This document shows positions 43,105-52,536 of a stretch of 64,000 nt of DNA, in pieces. This DNA comes from Galdieria partita (Eukaryota; Rhodophyta; Bangiophyceae; Galdieriales; Galdieriaceae). How positions within the stretch are numbered: position 1 is the stretch's first letter; every line of letters begins with the position of its first letter. The stretch spans positions 124,001 to 188,000 of the forward strand of contig BQMJ01000014.1 of assembly GCA_025991245.1 (NCBI GenBank). Direction: 5' to 3'. The notes below the pieces were generated by a model. The model had not been told where the DNA came from. It made no database searches and saw nothing but the letters and a program-made list of their open reading frames with translations. The translations under genes were made by a program, and so were the position numbers.

Positions 43105-44154
43105 TTAAGAAGTAGACTTGCAAAACGACTCCAAGTCACAAACGTCTTCATAACTACCCATAAACACGGGAGTCCTTTGATGTATTGAGTGTGGTTGAAT
43201 ATCGAGAATATTTTCAGTTCCAGTCGAAGCTTTTCCTCCTGCTTGTTCCATTATGAACGCCATAGGGGCTCCTTCATATAACAAACGGAGTTTCCCATTT
43301 GGATTCTTTTTATCTGCGGGATAACAGAATATTCCTCCATACAACAAAGTGCGATGGACATCTGCTACCATTGAACCAATGTATCTTAACGAGTAAGGAG
43401 ATTTACCTTCTGAAGGAAACTTCAGCGAATGAATATATTGAGCCACTGATTTATCCCAGTTTTTACAGTTTCCCTCATTCACTGAATATATTTTACCTCG
43501 ACGAGGAATTCTTATATTGGGATGAGTCAACACAAATTCTCCAAGGGATGGATCCAACGTAAAGCCATGAACGCCATTACCGAAAGACAGCACGAGATTG
43601 GTTGCACTTCCATACATTGCGTACCCCGCAGCCACTATCTTTCTTCCTGGTTGCATGATTTGTCTAGCTGCATCATCTGTTGTGTGAATATCTTCAGCGT
43701 CGGGGAGGTGGAATATACTGAAAATACTTCCTATGGTGACGTTGGAGTCAATATTGGATGAGCCATCGAGAGGATCAAAGGCTATGCCATATTTTCCACG
43801 ATTATGCTTTTCCACGACTATGGGCAGTTCCTCCTCTTCTGACACCATCACTGCAACCTTTTGACTACTTTCAATATTTACTTTAAAAGTTTCGTTGGAA
43901 ATAACGTCAAGCTTTTGTTGGAGGTCTCCAGACACGTTACCTCCTCCAGCCAAACCATAAAGTTTAGCAATGCCTGCCTTTCTTACACAAGAGTCTGTCA
44001 CCTTACAAGCGAGTTGGACGGAAGTCAACAACAAGGTCAAATCTCCTTGTGATTCCGGGTGCTTGCGTTGTTCATGTAAAACAAAGCGTGTGAGTGTGAC
44101 AGAGTCTGTTTCCTCTAAACCTGTTGGTGGAGCAACTTTGGTATGCTGCGACAT
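43105..44154 (-). CDS. Fructose-1,6-bisphosphatase, cytosolic type
   Basis: Intronless, 349 residues. It hydrolyses fructose-1,6-bisphosphate to fructose-6-phosphate in gluconeogenesis and carbohydrate synthesis. The metal-binding FDPLDGSSNID motif, AGYAMYGSATNLVLS, GEFVLTHPNIRIPRRGKIYS, YIGSMVADVHRTLLYGGIF and KLRLLYEGAPMAFIMEQAGG substrate regions are intact. The stretch between GSSNID and AGYAMYG lacks the cysteine-containing redox insertion of plastid enzymes, and there is no transit peptide. It is therefore most likely cytosolic and not controlled by thioredoxin. Its ATG lies opposite the start of the F-box gene. Confidence 0.97.
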   Translation of the reverse strand: MSQHTKVAPPTGLEETDSVTLTRFVLHEQRKHPESQGDLTLLLTSVQLACKVTDSCVRKAGIAKLYGLAGGGNVSGDLQQKLDVISNETFKVNIESSQKVAVMVSEEEELPIVVEKHNRGKYGIAFDPLDGSSNIDSNVTIGSIFSIFHLPDAEDIHTTDDAARQIMQPGRKIVAAGYAMYGSATNLVLSFGNGVHGFTLDPSLGEFVLTHPNIRIPRRGKIYSVNEGNCKNWDKSVAQYIHSLKFPSEGKSPYSLRYIGSMVADVHRTLLYGGIFCYPADKKNPNGKLRLLYEGAPMAFIMEQAGGKASTGTENILDIQPHSIHQRTPVFMGSYEDVCDLESFCKSTS

Positions 44155-44750
44155 AATCTCGCTCCTTTTTGTGGTAGAAATGGATGGGAAGAAACAATCG
44201 ATGAATGGATGAGGTGGTGCAAAGACGATCCTTCAAGTTGGCCACTTGTCCAACCACAAGAAGACGACTATGACACTTTCTATCCTTCTCTGTTATCACT
44301 TCCCTTGGATACTTTGCTTCGTATATGTTCCTATCTTCCTGGATATGAACTTGCCAAGTTACAAATAGCCGTTTCCTCTAAAGCTTTTGTCCAAGCTACA
44401 AGGTAGCCTTTGTTTACCTTTCTCTTGTTTTTTGATTCATTCTTAAATAGTGATGCACATTTATGGAGAACTGCCTTTTATAGAGATTTTGGTAGAAAAG
44501 TTCCTCCAGAAATATATATTCATCAAGGCAAGTTACTTTTATGGCTGGCGGTCCCATTCTGAAGGAGCATACTACGCTCAATATAGGAAGCATAGATTGG
44601 AAGTATGCCTATGCAACGAGGTTTGTAAAGAATAGAACAAACCAGAAAGTTTTGAGAGAAAATTTTATTCGAGAAGGAAACATTTGGCGCTTTCCACGAA
44701 CTTTGGAAGAGAGACAGCGGTTGGCTAGTAAAAGTGAGATACCCTTATGA
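44143..44750 (+). CDS. F-box protein
   Basis: Three exons give about 160 residues. The F-box is LLSLPLDTLLRICSYLPGYE then LAKLQIAVSSKAFVQATR, continuing SDAHLWRTAFYRDFGRK with the typical '..d..LWr..y..df' ending. It would link a substrate to an SCF (Skp1-Cullin1) ubiquitin ligase. The third exon, GSIDWKYAYATRFVKNRTNQ, contains the DWK..Y..R segment often found just after F-boxes. Intron 1 is ordinary (donor GTAGCC). Intron 2 (44528-44586) uses a GC donor. With the first ATG, the coding sequence overlaps the FBPase start by 12 bp on the other strand; the next in-frame ATG is at 44209. Confidence 0.75.
44528..44586 (+). other. GC-AG intron in the F-box gene
   Basis: The exon/intron border reads CAAG|GCAAGT and the acceptor is ATATAG|G. 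The 59-nt removal gives an in-frame IHQ-GSIDWKYAYATRF. AG|GCAAGT is the classic strong form of the GC-AG donor. Confidence 0.7.
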
Positions 44751-44794
44751 AGAGAGAGAATAGCTCATGAGGTATTCTGAAAGAGCATCCAATT

Positions 44795-46384
44795 TTACAA
44801 CAATTCATCTAAATAGTCCAGCAATCCGATCATATCTGGTTGGGATAGGTCATAAGCTGCAGAGGAAGCCAACTTTCTTAAAGCAAACAACTTGAAACTA
44901 TTCTCCACCATAGGACAGGCAGCCATTTCTTTAGCGGCAGGTAAATAGCCAACTTCTCCCAAGTCTCTTATCAACACTCGTTGGGTGTAGTGGTGTTCCT
45001 CCTCAAAGCCCAAAGCACTTAATAAAGGTTGTAAATAGGAAACTTCACCTGTCCATTGATACAATACTTTGTATGCTGCATATTTCACCAAAGGAATAGG
45101 ATGTTCTATGTACGCCTTGACCAATGACTCGTACTCTTTCGTAGTATGCAAATAGCCCAATGCCTTTAAACACCACTCCAAAGGATATTCTAAATATTCA
45201 GGTCCAACACCTAAATTAGGTGTATGTGTCATTCTCCTTTTTCTCATTTCGTTCTGTTTCCTTTGTTGAAATATATTCTCCAATTTCTTACGAACTTCTT
45301 GTGAAAGATGTTCCCATTCAAACAATTGAATGTTGGTATCTTCTTTGGATATCTTGTTATCATGTTGAAAACTTTCCAACCCTTTGGATAATATATCCAC
45401 AAATACTTTCACTACACAACTAGGAAAGTGTTGAGAACCCTGAATTCTAGCAATAGTTGCCAAAGCTTCTGCACAGCGGTATCTTAAAAATGAATCGGTC
45501 GTTTGGGATAATGTATTGGATAATGGAACGATGGCCTGGATAGATCCAATATTCCCTAAAGCAACAGCTGCTCTTCTTTTGAGTGGATAACCACCTAAAG
45601 CAGTTTGTTCTCTAGAAGTTTGTAAAACATGGACGAGTGCTTCCTCTGCTTCCATGATTCTATTTTTGGATATCCACCAAAGTGCATAATAACGATAACC
45701 ACTGTTCTCGTGATACAAAATACGATCAACTGCCTCTTCCACACTTCGAGGAAGAGCGTCTGCACTATCTCCCACACCCCCCGAATAGGCCATCGTAGCC
45801 TCTTCCAATAGTGGAGTATCTGTTGTTATCTCGGCAGCTAAATAATCTGCCAAAGCTGAATCTTCCACTGCAACGGTTTTATCACTTTGATCGCTGTCTA
45901 CTTGTGAATAAGGTCTAGTTTGTCTACTCCGAACCGCATAGATGCCTTCCCATCCCAAAGAATCATATATCCTTCGAAGCTTTGGTTCCTTTAATATTTC
46001 ATATGCTTCCTTCAAAGAGTGGAATGTTGGGTTACAATCCATTTGTATTTCCTCCTTCCTTTGAGTATCTGGATGAACATTCTTTGAGAGCTGTAAATAT
46101 GCCTTTCGAATGTCTTCTACAGAAGCTGTAGAGTCCACTCCCAAAACAGAATACAGGTCTTGGTTCTCTTGACTTGAGGTGGCAACAGTAACTTGAAAAG
46201 AATAACTTTTTGTTACAAGAGACCTTTTCAAACCCCAACAACATCGACGGCAAGGTCTTCCGTGTGTCCATCGTGTAGGAAGGATATTCTTACGCAGCTT
46301 GAGTATTTCATAGTTACTCTGATAGATCAGGAAACTCAATGGACTGTCACCTTGGAATCTCATTTCCAATCCGATATTTCTCAA
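44795..46384 (-). CDS. J-domain protein with HEAT-like repeats, possibly organellar
   Basis: Intronless, 529 residues. After an Arg/Ser/Thr-rich N-terminus of ~70 residues (TRWTHGRPCRRCCWGLKRSL) that resembles an organelle transit peptide comes a J domain. It reads QDLYSVLGVDSTASVEDIRK then AYLQLSKNVHPDTQRKEE, with HPD intact, and closes SLKEAYEILKEPKLRRIYDS. From about residue 235 there are short alpha-alpha repeats of the PBS-lyase HEAT type: YPLKRRAAVALGNIGSIQAI, SFLRYRCAEALATIARIQG, PIPLVKYAAYKVLYQWTGEV. These resemble the repeats of phycobilin lyases. It may act as an Hsp70 partner with a scaffold function in the plastid. It lies head to head with the arginine deiminase gene. Confidence 0.75.
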   Translation of the reverse strand: MRNIGLEMRFQGDSPLSFLIYQSNYEILKLRKNILPTRWTHGRPCRRCCWGLKRSLVTKSYSFQVTVATSSQENQDLYSVLGVDSTASVEDIRKAYLQLSKNVHPDTQRKEEIQMDCNPTFHSLKEAYEILKEPKLRRIYDSLGWEGIYAVRSRQTRPYSQVDSDQSDKTVAVEDSALADYLAAEITTDTPLLEEATMAYSGGVGDSADALPRSVEEAVDRILYHENSGYRYYALWWISKNRIMEAEEALVHVLQTSREQTALGGYPLKRRAAVALGNIGSIQAIVPLSNTLSQTTDSFLRYRCAEALATIARIQGSQHFPSCVVKVFVDILSKGLESFQHDNKISKEDTNIQLFEWEHLSQEVRKKLENIFQQRKQNEMRKRRMTHTPNLGVGPEYLEYPLEWCLKALGYLHTTKEYESLVKAYIEHPIPLVKYAAYKVLYQWTGEVSYLQPLLSALGFEEEHHYTQRVLIRDLGEVGYLPAAKEMAACPMVENSFKLFALRKLASSAAYDLSQPDMIGLLDYLDELL

Positions 46385-46508
46385 CTATTCTAGTTGTTCA
46401 TGATCATCTCTCATTCATATATCCAACAAACATGTTTTGATAAGGTATCATTTTGACACAGTCTCTCTTCTACTACCATTGCACCCCCATTTCTGTTTTT
46501 GGGTGAAG

Positions 46509-47922
46509 ATGAGTGGCCAAAGTCATGAAAACGACCCTGCAAAGGTTATCTTCCTTTGTTGTCCTTCGTTACCCAAGTTTATGGGTGCTTTACACCCTGC
46601 TGGTGCTTTATACGCTCAACCAGTCAATCTGAAACAAGCCATTGATCAACATCAAGCTTTTCGTGCTCTGTTGACAAGACAAGGGATAAAGACGTTGGAA
46701 GTATCCGAAGTGCTTGCTCATGATACAGGTAAGTCTTTCATTTCTAAACATTATGAGTTTATCCATGTTCCTTTACGAAAGAAACGAGTGTCAATGCGCG
46801 CATGGACTTGGAAGAATTGGCAGCTCAGTCGCTCATCTATCGCGCGGAACCTGAGTGTTTGGAACGGTTTAAAGAGCTAGGTGGTGAATATTACATCAGT
46901 GAAGAGTACAAGCGCTTAGTTTTGGAAGCCATGTCGTCGGACCAACTGACCGATATCGTGAAAACTTTTCCTACCGTGACCATCACTCATTCCACCAGAG
47001 ACACCGGTGTATCTGCTTCCTATTCATTCCAACCGCTTACCAATTTGGTATTCACCAGAGACCAACAAGTGACAACTAGAAAAGGTATCGTCTTAGGAAG
47101 GCCGAGTAGCGTTCAACGCGAACATGAAGTCAACGTGATGGAGTTTTGTTTCAGAAAGATGGGGTTTTCAATAGTTGATCGCATACCGGCGCCTGCACAT
47201 TTAGAAGGCGGTGATTTCTTTCCAGCTGGAGATGACCTTTGTTTTATTGGTGTCGGATTGAGAACGGATATGAATGCTGTTCAATATATGTTGAACCACG
47301 ATTTATTTGGTACGCGACGTGTAGCCGTGGTGCGCGATGATTATGATAGAAACCAAGATAGAATGCATTTGGATTGTGTGTTCAATATATTGAGTCCAGA
47401 CTGCGTGTTGTTGTACGAAGACATGGTTGGAAAGAATAACCCTATTTTGAGAAAAGTAGATGAGTATGTGAAAAAGGAAAATGGACAATATGCATTGGTG
47501 AGTGAAAAGGAAAGAAACAATATTCACAAGATAACGATGGGTACTCTTCCCAGGAAAGAACCAATGTAGAGTTTTCAGATTATTTGACAAGTGAAGGCTT
47601 TTCGATCATTTTTGTACCTGCCAAAGAACAGTTACAATATGGCTGTAATATACTGAATTTGGGAAATAAGAATATAGTTGCTGTTCATCCTACAACAGCA
47701 CGTAGAATTGCAAAGGCTCCTTGTTTCGATGGTAATGTGGAATTCATAAACATGTCTGCCATTACAGCTATGTATGGAGCAGCACATTGTGCTTCTCAAG
47801 TAGTATATCGCAATCCATGTGGTTTACCTGAAAAACTTGACGGTTTCCATAATGAGCATGATTCATCTCCTCGACGACCCATTCCTACAGCATGGGGTGA
47901 TTATATTGGAAACAATGCGTAG
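46509..47922 (+). CDS. Arginine deiminase
   Basis: Three exons give about 435 residues of the amidinotransferase fold, converting arginine to citrulline plus ammonia. Visible active-site segments are LVFTRDQQ (acidic residue), AHLEGGDFF (EGGD), the catalytic His in RMHLDCVFNIL, YGCNILNLG, and a C-terminal cysteine in AAHCASQVVYRNPCG. Intron 1 (donor GTAAGT) joins AHDT to ETSVNARMDLEELAAQ. Intron 2 (about 47500-47552, donor GTGAGT) joins GQYAL to ERTNVEFSDYLTSEGF. Arginine deiminase is mainly bacterial but occurs in some algae and protists; introns here show a resident nuclear gene. An in-frame ATG at 46437 would add 24 hydrophobic residues. Confidence 0.85.
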
Positions 47923-48248
47923 CGTACAAGTAGATTCTCATTTGGAAGAGATAACATTAGTATAGATGGAATGATGAAAGTATTTTTTTTATGAAGCAAT
48001 ATGTTATTGTAACTTTTGAAAACTTCAAGGGTAATTGCACTATGACGAAAAGGATCTCAACTATGCAGAGGTAAAAGAACAAAAAGACCACTCAGTATTT
48101 TATTATAGACACGAAAGATTTCTTAAAACCAAAATGATTGCAAACGAAAGTGAAGGACCAAGAAAATGGCATGTCATCCTCTTTAGTGATTACGGTCATG
48201 TTGTCTTCAAGAAAATAGTCAATTGCAACTTGTCAATGACAACCTCAA
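47923..48248. other. Spacer between arginine deiminase and CLASP-like genes
   Basis: Converging 3' ends. A 77-codon + frame at 48035-48268 overlaps the CLASP-like stop region and has no recognisable similarity, so I treat it as chance. Confidence 0.5.
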
Positions 48249-51200
48249 CTAGACAACGGTCAAATTAAGCTCTCTACACCAGTCAAGAAAAGGTAGACTC
48301 TCTTGTTTATCTCTCAGTCTGTCTTTGGTTTCCTGTACACATTTATAAGCTGCTTGCTTTATCTCAAGACAAGTTTCGCGAAGAAGAGCATTCGAAATAG
48401 CAGGTTTGAGACGCTCAATCTGTTCTTGTTGTAATGTAGTTATTGACTCTAATGGTTGTTCAAGTACTTTCAAAGCATGTTCCATTCCTTGAAACAACAT
48501 TTTCATTTCAAATGTTTTGTTTGGAGCTTGCAAAAAGGAATCGAATCTGCTAAGATTATTCGAATGATTATCCACTTCCCAACAGAACAAGTCCAAAGCT
48601 TCCAAACAGTCCATTGAAGCACTTCTTTTCCACAATTCGCGAAAGTTCATTTGCCAAAGGAACTCCATATCCAACAGGTAATTAGTCTCTACTGATGATA
48701 TCTTTTCTCTAGAGAATAATAAAAACATAGTCAAAAGATCGTAAATTTCAGATATTCCCAAAACATTGTCCTCGATTTGGAGTTGTTCTCTGATTTCTGT
48801 CAATATCGTCGAGCACTCCTTCTCATCTTCTCTATTCACTGTACATAACTTATGAGCAATGTTCTTAATAAAAAGCTGGTCACTACGGAGACTGGGAAGG
48901 CTTAAGGGTTCAGCAGCCGATAATGTCGTACTACTTTCCGTTGTCTGATCCATGCGAATAGTTGAGGTAGCGTTGTCGGTTTCACTATTCAATGTTTTCT
49001 TTTCATCGACGTGCATTTGTTCTCCTTTCGTCACATTCGATGTATCTGTAGCCAAATGGGTATCCAATGCCTCTCCATCGGCATCACTGTCAATAACTTT
49101 AGCTTTCTGAACTTCCATTGCGGAGACAACAACCTCCGTGTGTTCCTGGACCGTTTTGATATTTTCTATTGCCTCTGTTTCCTGCTTGCTTTCACTCTCA
49201 TTTTGTTCCTTGTTTCGCATCCACTTTTCTTTCAGAGCCTCAAACTGGGATTGAAAAGTATCCTCCAATGGAATAACCGGTTTCGTAGCTTTGGACATTT
49301 TCGTAGAAAGGTTTGTTGTACCTTTATCATTTTCAGTATTCAAAACTTCTTCATTTTTTGTCTTTGGCAAATCAGAAGTGTCTAGATTCACTTCACAACT
49401 TGCTTTGCGTGATGGAAACTTCGTGTCATTACTTTGGTCTTGTAGCTCATCCTCTCGTCTATGATTATCATTCTTATTATTATTCGTGAAACTTGGAGTC
49501 TCTACATCTGACTTCTCTCGAGTTGCAGTAACTGAACTTGAAATCAAACCAAGCCTCTGTAACAAATGAAGATGCTTGCCCTCATCTGTTTGGATAGCCA
49601 CTTGCTCTAGTACAACACTAGGCACTTCTTCTAATTCCATGAAAACATCGCATGCTGCTCTGCGCAACTCGGCAGATTTGCCTTCAGCATGAGGACCAAC
49701 ATCTTTCACTAAAGACCCTATTAGAGATACGACATTCAAGTTGTCAGCAACATTCTCTCGAAAATAGCTATTCTCTTGCTTGCGATTCTTCTGTATAGCT
49801 GCCTTAAGATATACTAAGGCTTGCAAAATAACCTTTACAGGTAGGTCATTGTTATAACACTGTCGCAAGCAAGACTGGTTGATCAAATCCATCAACAATG
49901 GAAAGAATGGAATTGCGCGCTCGAATTGTTCCAACACTGTTGTTGCAGTGCTTGCTATGAAACCATTTGAGTCCCCTGATTTTTCAAATATCTTTTGAAG
50001 AAGAATAGAGTTTTTACGAAGAGTTTCTTCCAAGTCATTGTAGCCTTTCTCGAGTTTACGGTTATGCTGCCGAAGTTCTTGAAAAGAAAAAATTTGGAGA
50101 AGTTTTGTGAATGCCTTCATAGCGGGAACTACTAACTTTTCATTTTCGTCTTGAAGATAATTGGCAATAATATCGAGCACAAGCGGAACAAAATGCAGAA
50201 TATCGACTGTTCCTTCATCGTCTTCATCCTTCTTGATCCAATGCGAATCACTTCCATTGTTCGTAAGAATATTTAACTTTTCTTTCTCTATATCTTTCAT
50301 AGCGTTATCTACAAAAGACTCCACTGTCTGGATGATTTGAGTTTTAGTATTGACATCCAACAACGTCTGAAACTTCTCTATGACTTCAGTTAAAGCGACT
50401 TCTGAAATATGTGGCTCTGAAAGCAACAAAATTGGAGGCTCCGTAACTTTTTCTTCCTTTGGAGTTTCAACAATGTCTTGTTCGACATTCAAAACCTCCT
50501 CATCTTCCAACGTCTCAGGCTGTTCCTTAGCGTCGGAGTTGCTTCCTTTATGCTGTTTGTCTTTTTCCTGTTTGCGTCGAACTGAAAGTTTCTGTGGAGT
50601 GCTATCCGATTCATTTCGTCGGTCGTTTGAAATTCTTTTTGCAGATGAAGAAATTGTATGAACTGTCGTCCGCAACGCTCTTGTGTTTGACTTGCTCACA
50701 GCAGTAGCCTTCTCCGTTACTCTAGTGCTTGGCTTGGTCTTTCTCAGCTCCAATGTTTTCTCTTTTGTATCTGCACCAGAACTGGATACGTTGTGCAACG
50801 AGGTTTTTGATACTGTTGCATTTGTAGGTTGGCTACGTTCAATCTTTCCTTTTCTTAAATTATTTCCGTCTCGCTCATCAACTTTCTTTACATTCGTAGT
50901 TTTTCTTGTCATTGTGTTCCTAACTCCAGTAGTATTAGCTACTGAATGTGGCTGCTCATTTGTTTTCCCCTGCTTCTGTGAAATGCTACAGCCAAACGAA
51001 AGAGAGGGAGCTTCTGCAGGTCGTGCTTCTTGTACTGATCTCCAGTCAATTGTATCCATTTTGTTAACCCATTCTTGAACTTGTTCCGGCATGGCTTTTG
51101 CCAACAACCAGAAATTCTTTCGATAAGTTGTCTTTATAGTAGAAGAACTGTCCTTCAATCCTATCGCAATAATCTTCTCAATCTCTTCTAAATGTGGTTG

Positions 51201-51929
51201 AACATCTGTGATTTTTTGATAAATCAGAATGTTTCCGACAAACTCTGATGCTAAATTCCGAGACATAGGTAAAGTCATGGATTGATTTGTAAAGAGATTG
51301 AGCACTGCTTTAACCAGTCTTGTATGTTGAACATACTGAATAAATGTCCTTAATGCCTTGACAGCAACTTCTGAAACACCTGAGACGTTTCCATTCGATG
51401 CTTTCCATAGCGACCCGACCAAGTGCTCTGCCAAAGGCTCCGCAAGTTCATCTTTGATAAGCGTCGCCAGAGTGACCATTGTTTCGCAAGCCTCTTTGGC
51501 CACAATACTAACTTTATCGTCAGTAACAGCAAAGTTTATTGCACTTCTCAGTATCTTTGCGTTATTTAAGAAAGCATTCCATAACTGTTCTCCATCGAGT
51601 TGATCCTTAACATCTTCTTCGAGAGCTTGTTCCGACTTATCTTCATTGTTGGATGGTGAATGCTGTCTCCACATATGGTTTTGCTGATGCAACTGTACAA
51701 GCAGGTAAACCAGGTCACACAGTTTTCTCAGTGACTGTATTCTTGAATCTGTATCCTTTTGCACTGCCATTTCTTGAGCCAGTTTTTCCAAAAAATGAAC
51801 CATTTCATTTTGACTCTTAGGAAGATTCGCTATACTGTAGTTCGGTTGTGGTGTTACTGTGTTAATTTTCTTTGTTCTATTTCTAAACTTGTCCAAATTT
51901 CTTAAAGCCGTCCCACCGTTGGCTGCCAT
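48249..51929 (-). CDS. CLASP-like TOG-domain microtubule protein
   Basis: Intronless, 1,226 residues. The N-terminal third is a TOG/HEAT array: VAKEACETMVTLATLIKDEL, VSEVAVKALRTFIQYVQHTR, SRNLASEFVGNILIYQKITD, then STIKTTYRKNFWLLAKAMPE with the CLASP-type 'R..fw.l...fP' helix. A long Ser/Thr/Lys-rich linker (about residues 330-500) is suited to microtubule-lattice binding. A second helical block (about 540-800), an acidic linker, and a C-terminal helical block (about 1060-1226) follow. CLASPs stabilise and rescue microtubule plus ends. The three-block plan and motifs support CLASP over XMAP215, which has five tandem TOGs, but I cannot exclude another TOG family. Confidence 0.75.
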   Translation of the reverse strand: MAANGGTALRNLDKFRNRTKKINTVTPQPNYSIANLPKSQNEMVHFLEKLAQEMAVQKDTDSRIQSLRKLCDLVYLLVQLHQQNHMWRQHSPSNNEDKSEQALEEDVKDQLDGEQLWNAFLNNAKILRSAINFAVTDDKVSIVAKEACETMVTLATLIKDELAEPLAEHLVGSLWKASNGNVSGVSEVAVKALRTFIQYVQHTRLVKAVLNLFTNQSMTLPMSRNLASEFVGNILIYQKITDVQPHLEEIEKIIAIGLKDSSSTIKTTYRKNFWLLAKAMPEQVQEWVNKMDTIDWRSVQEARPAEAPSLSFGCSISQKQGKTNEQPHSVANTTGVRNTMTRKTTNVKKVDERDGNNLRKGKIERSQPTNATVSKTSLHNVSSSGADTKEKTLELRKTKPSTRVTEKATAVSKSNTRALRTTVHTISSSAKRISNDRRNESDSTPQKLSVRRKQEKDKQHKGSNSDAKEQPETLEDEEVLNVEQDIVETPKEEKVTEPPILLLSEPHISEVALTEVIEKFQTLLDVNTKTQIIQTVESFVDNAMKDIEKEKLNILTNNGSDSHWIKKDEDDEGTVDILHFVPLVLDIIANYLQDENEKLVVPAMKAFTKLLQIFSFQELRQHNRKLEKGYNDLEETLRKNSILLQKIFEKSGDSNGFIASTATTVLEQFERAIPFFPLLMDLINQSCLRQCYNNDLPVKVILQALVYLKAAIQKNRKQENSYFRENVADNLNVVSLIGSLVKDVGPHAEGKSAELRRAACDVFMELEEVPSVVLEQVAIQTDEGKHLHLLQRLGLISSSVTATREKSDVETPSFTNNNKNDNHRREDELQDQSNDTKFPSRKASCEVNLDTSDLPKTKNEEVLNTENDKGTTNLSTKMSKATKPVIPLEDTFQSQFEALKEKWMRNKEQNESESKQETEAIENIKTVQEHTEVVVSAMEVQKAKVIDSDADGEALDTHLATDTSNVTKGEQMHVDEKKTLNSETDNATSTIRMDQTTESSTTLSAAEPLSLPSLRSDQLFIKNIAHKLCTVNREDEKECSTILTEIREQLQIEDNVLGISEIYDLLTMFLLFSREKISSVETNYLLDMEFLWQMNFRELWKRSASMDCLEALDLFCWEVDNHSNNLSRFDSFLQAPNKTFEMKMLFQGMEHALKVLEQPLESITTLQQEQIERLKPAISNALLRETCLEIKQAAYKCVQETKDRLRDKQESLPFLDWCRELNLTVV

Positions 51930-52391
51930 TCTTTAGCTTACAAAGTAGCCTAGAATATATCCGAAAATACTAGCGCACGGAAATTTTACAAACCAACAGT
52001 CTACAAAAGGCGCGCAGAATTTGAAAGTACAAAGTGTCAGAGTTCTCATGTTCCTCTCCTGACTGCGTGGCTAATTCTATTCCCCACCGCAAAGGGAAGA
52101 TCCACCATGCTGTCCATTTCGTGTAGCCAGAAGTTTCCCAAAATAGTAATTTTAGAATCCAATGTGAATAGACAACGCACCAGTCGATCCTTTCAACTTC
52201 CTGTTCCTTTCCCACGTGGCTGAGTTTGGCATTTTTCTTTCCAAACTTGCTCAAAAGTATATCGAATTCCAAACAATTCCTTTTTGTTCTATTCTGTTTG
52301 GTGGCTTGTTTCTTGTGACAACCCTACTATATACTTTTATTCTTAAAAGGTGCCTATCAACAACTGGTACAAGGGTCAAGTTAACAGTTGA

Positions 52392-52427
<36 letters not shown>

Positions 52428-52536
52428 CCACTGATAATATATCCGTATCTTTTCATAATACAAGAAATTGTGTCAACTTTAGATATTATACAACAGTTAT
52501 TGTAGAAGCATTCTTCAATATTGAAGATTACTCAAA
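51930..52536. other. Spacer with a dinucleotide repeat
   Basis: About 600 bp between the divergent CLASP-like and kinase genes. A ~100-codon minus frame at 51970-52272 and a + frame at 52216-52434 with one hydrophobic stretch exist, but neither has a convincing ATG or homology. The right part holds an (AT)n run. Confidence 0.5.
52395..52422. repeat. (AT)14 microsatellite
   Basis: Fourteen uninterrupted AT units, about 115 bp upstream of the kinase ATG. Confidence 0.98.

Noticed and set aside
43105-44154. Plastid fructose-bisphosphatase
   Set aside because: No transit peptide and no cysteine-bearing redox loop; the cytosolic form fits better.
48035-48268. 77-codon plus-strand frame after arginine deiminase
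   Set aside because: It overlaps the end of the CLASP-like coding region antisense and shows no family resemblance.
51970-52272. 100-codon minus-strand frame upstream of the CLASP-like gene
   Set aside because: No ATG start in the frame, unusual Trp-rich composition, no similarity; a chance frame in a spacer is more likely.
52395-52422. (AT)14 run as an origin, centromere or cruciform element
   Set aside because: It is an isolated short microsatellite in a promoter spacer with no supporting repeats around it.
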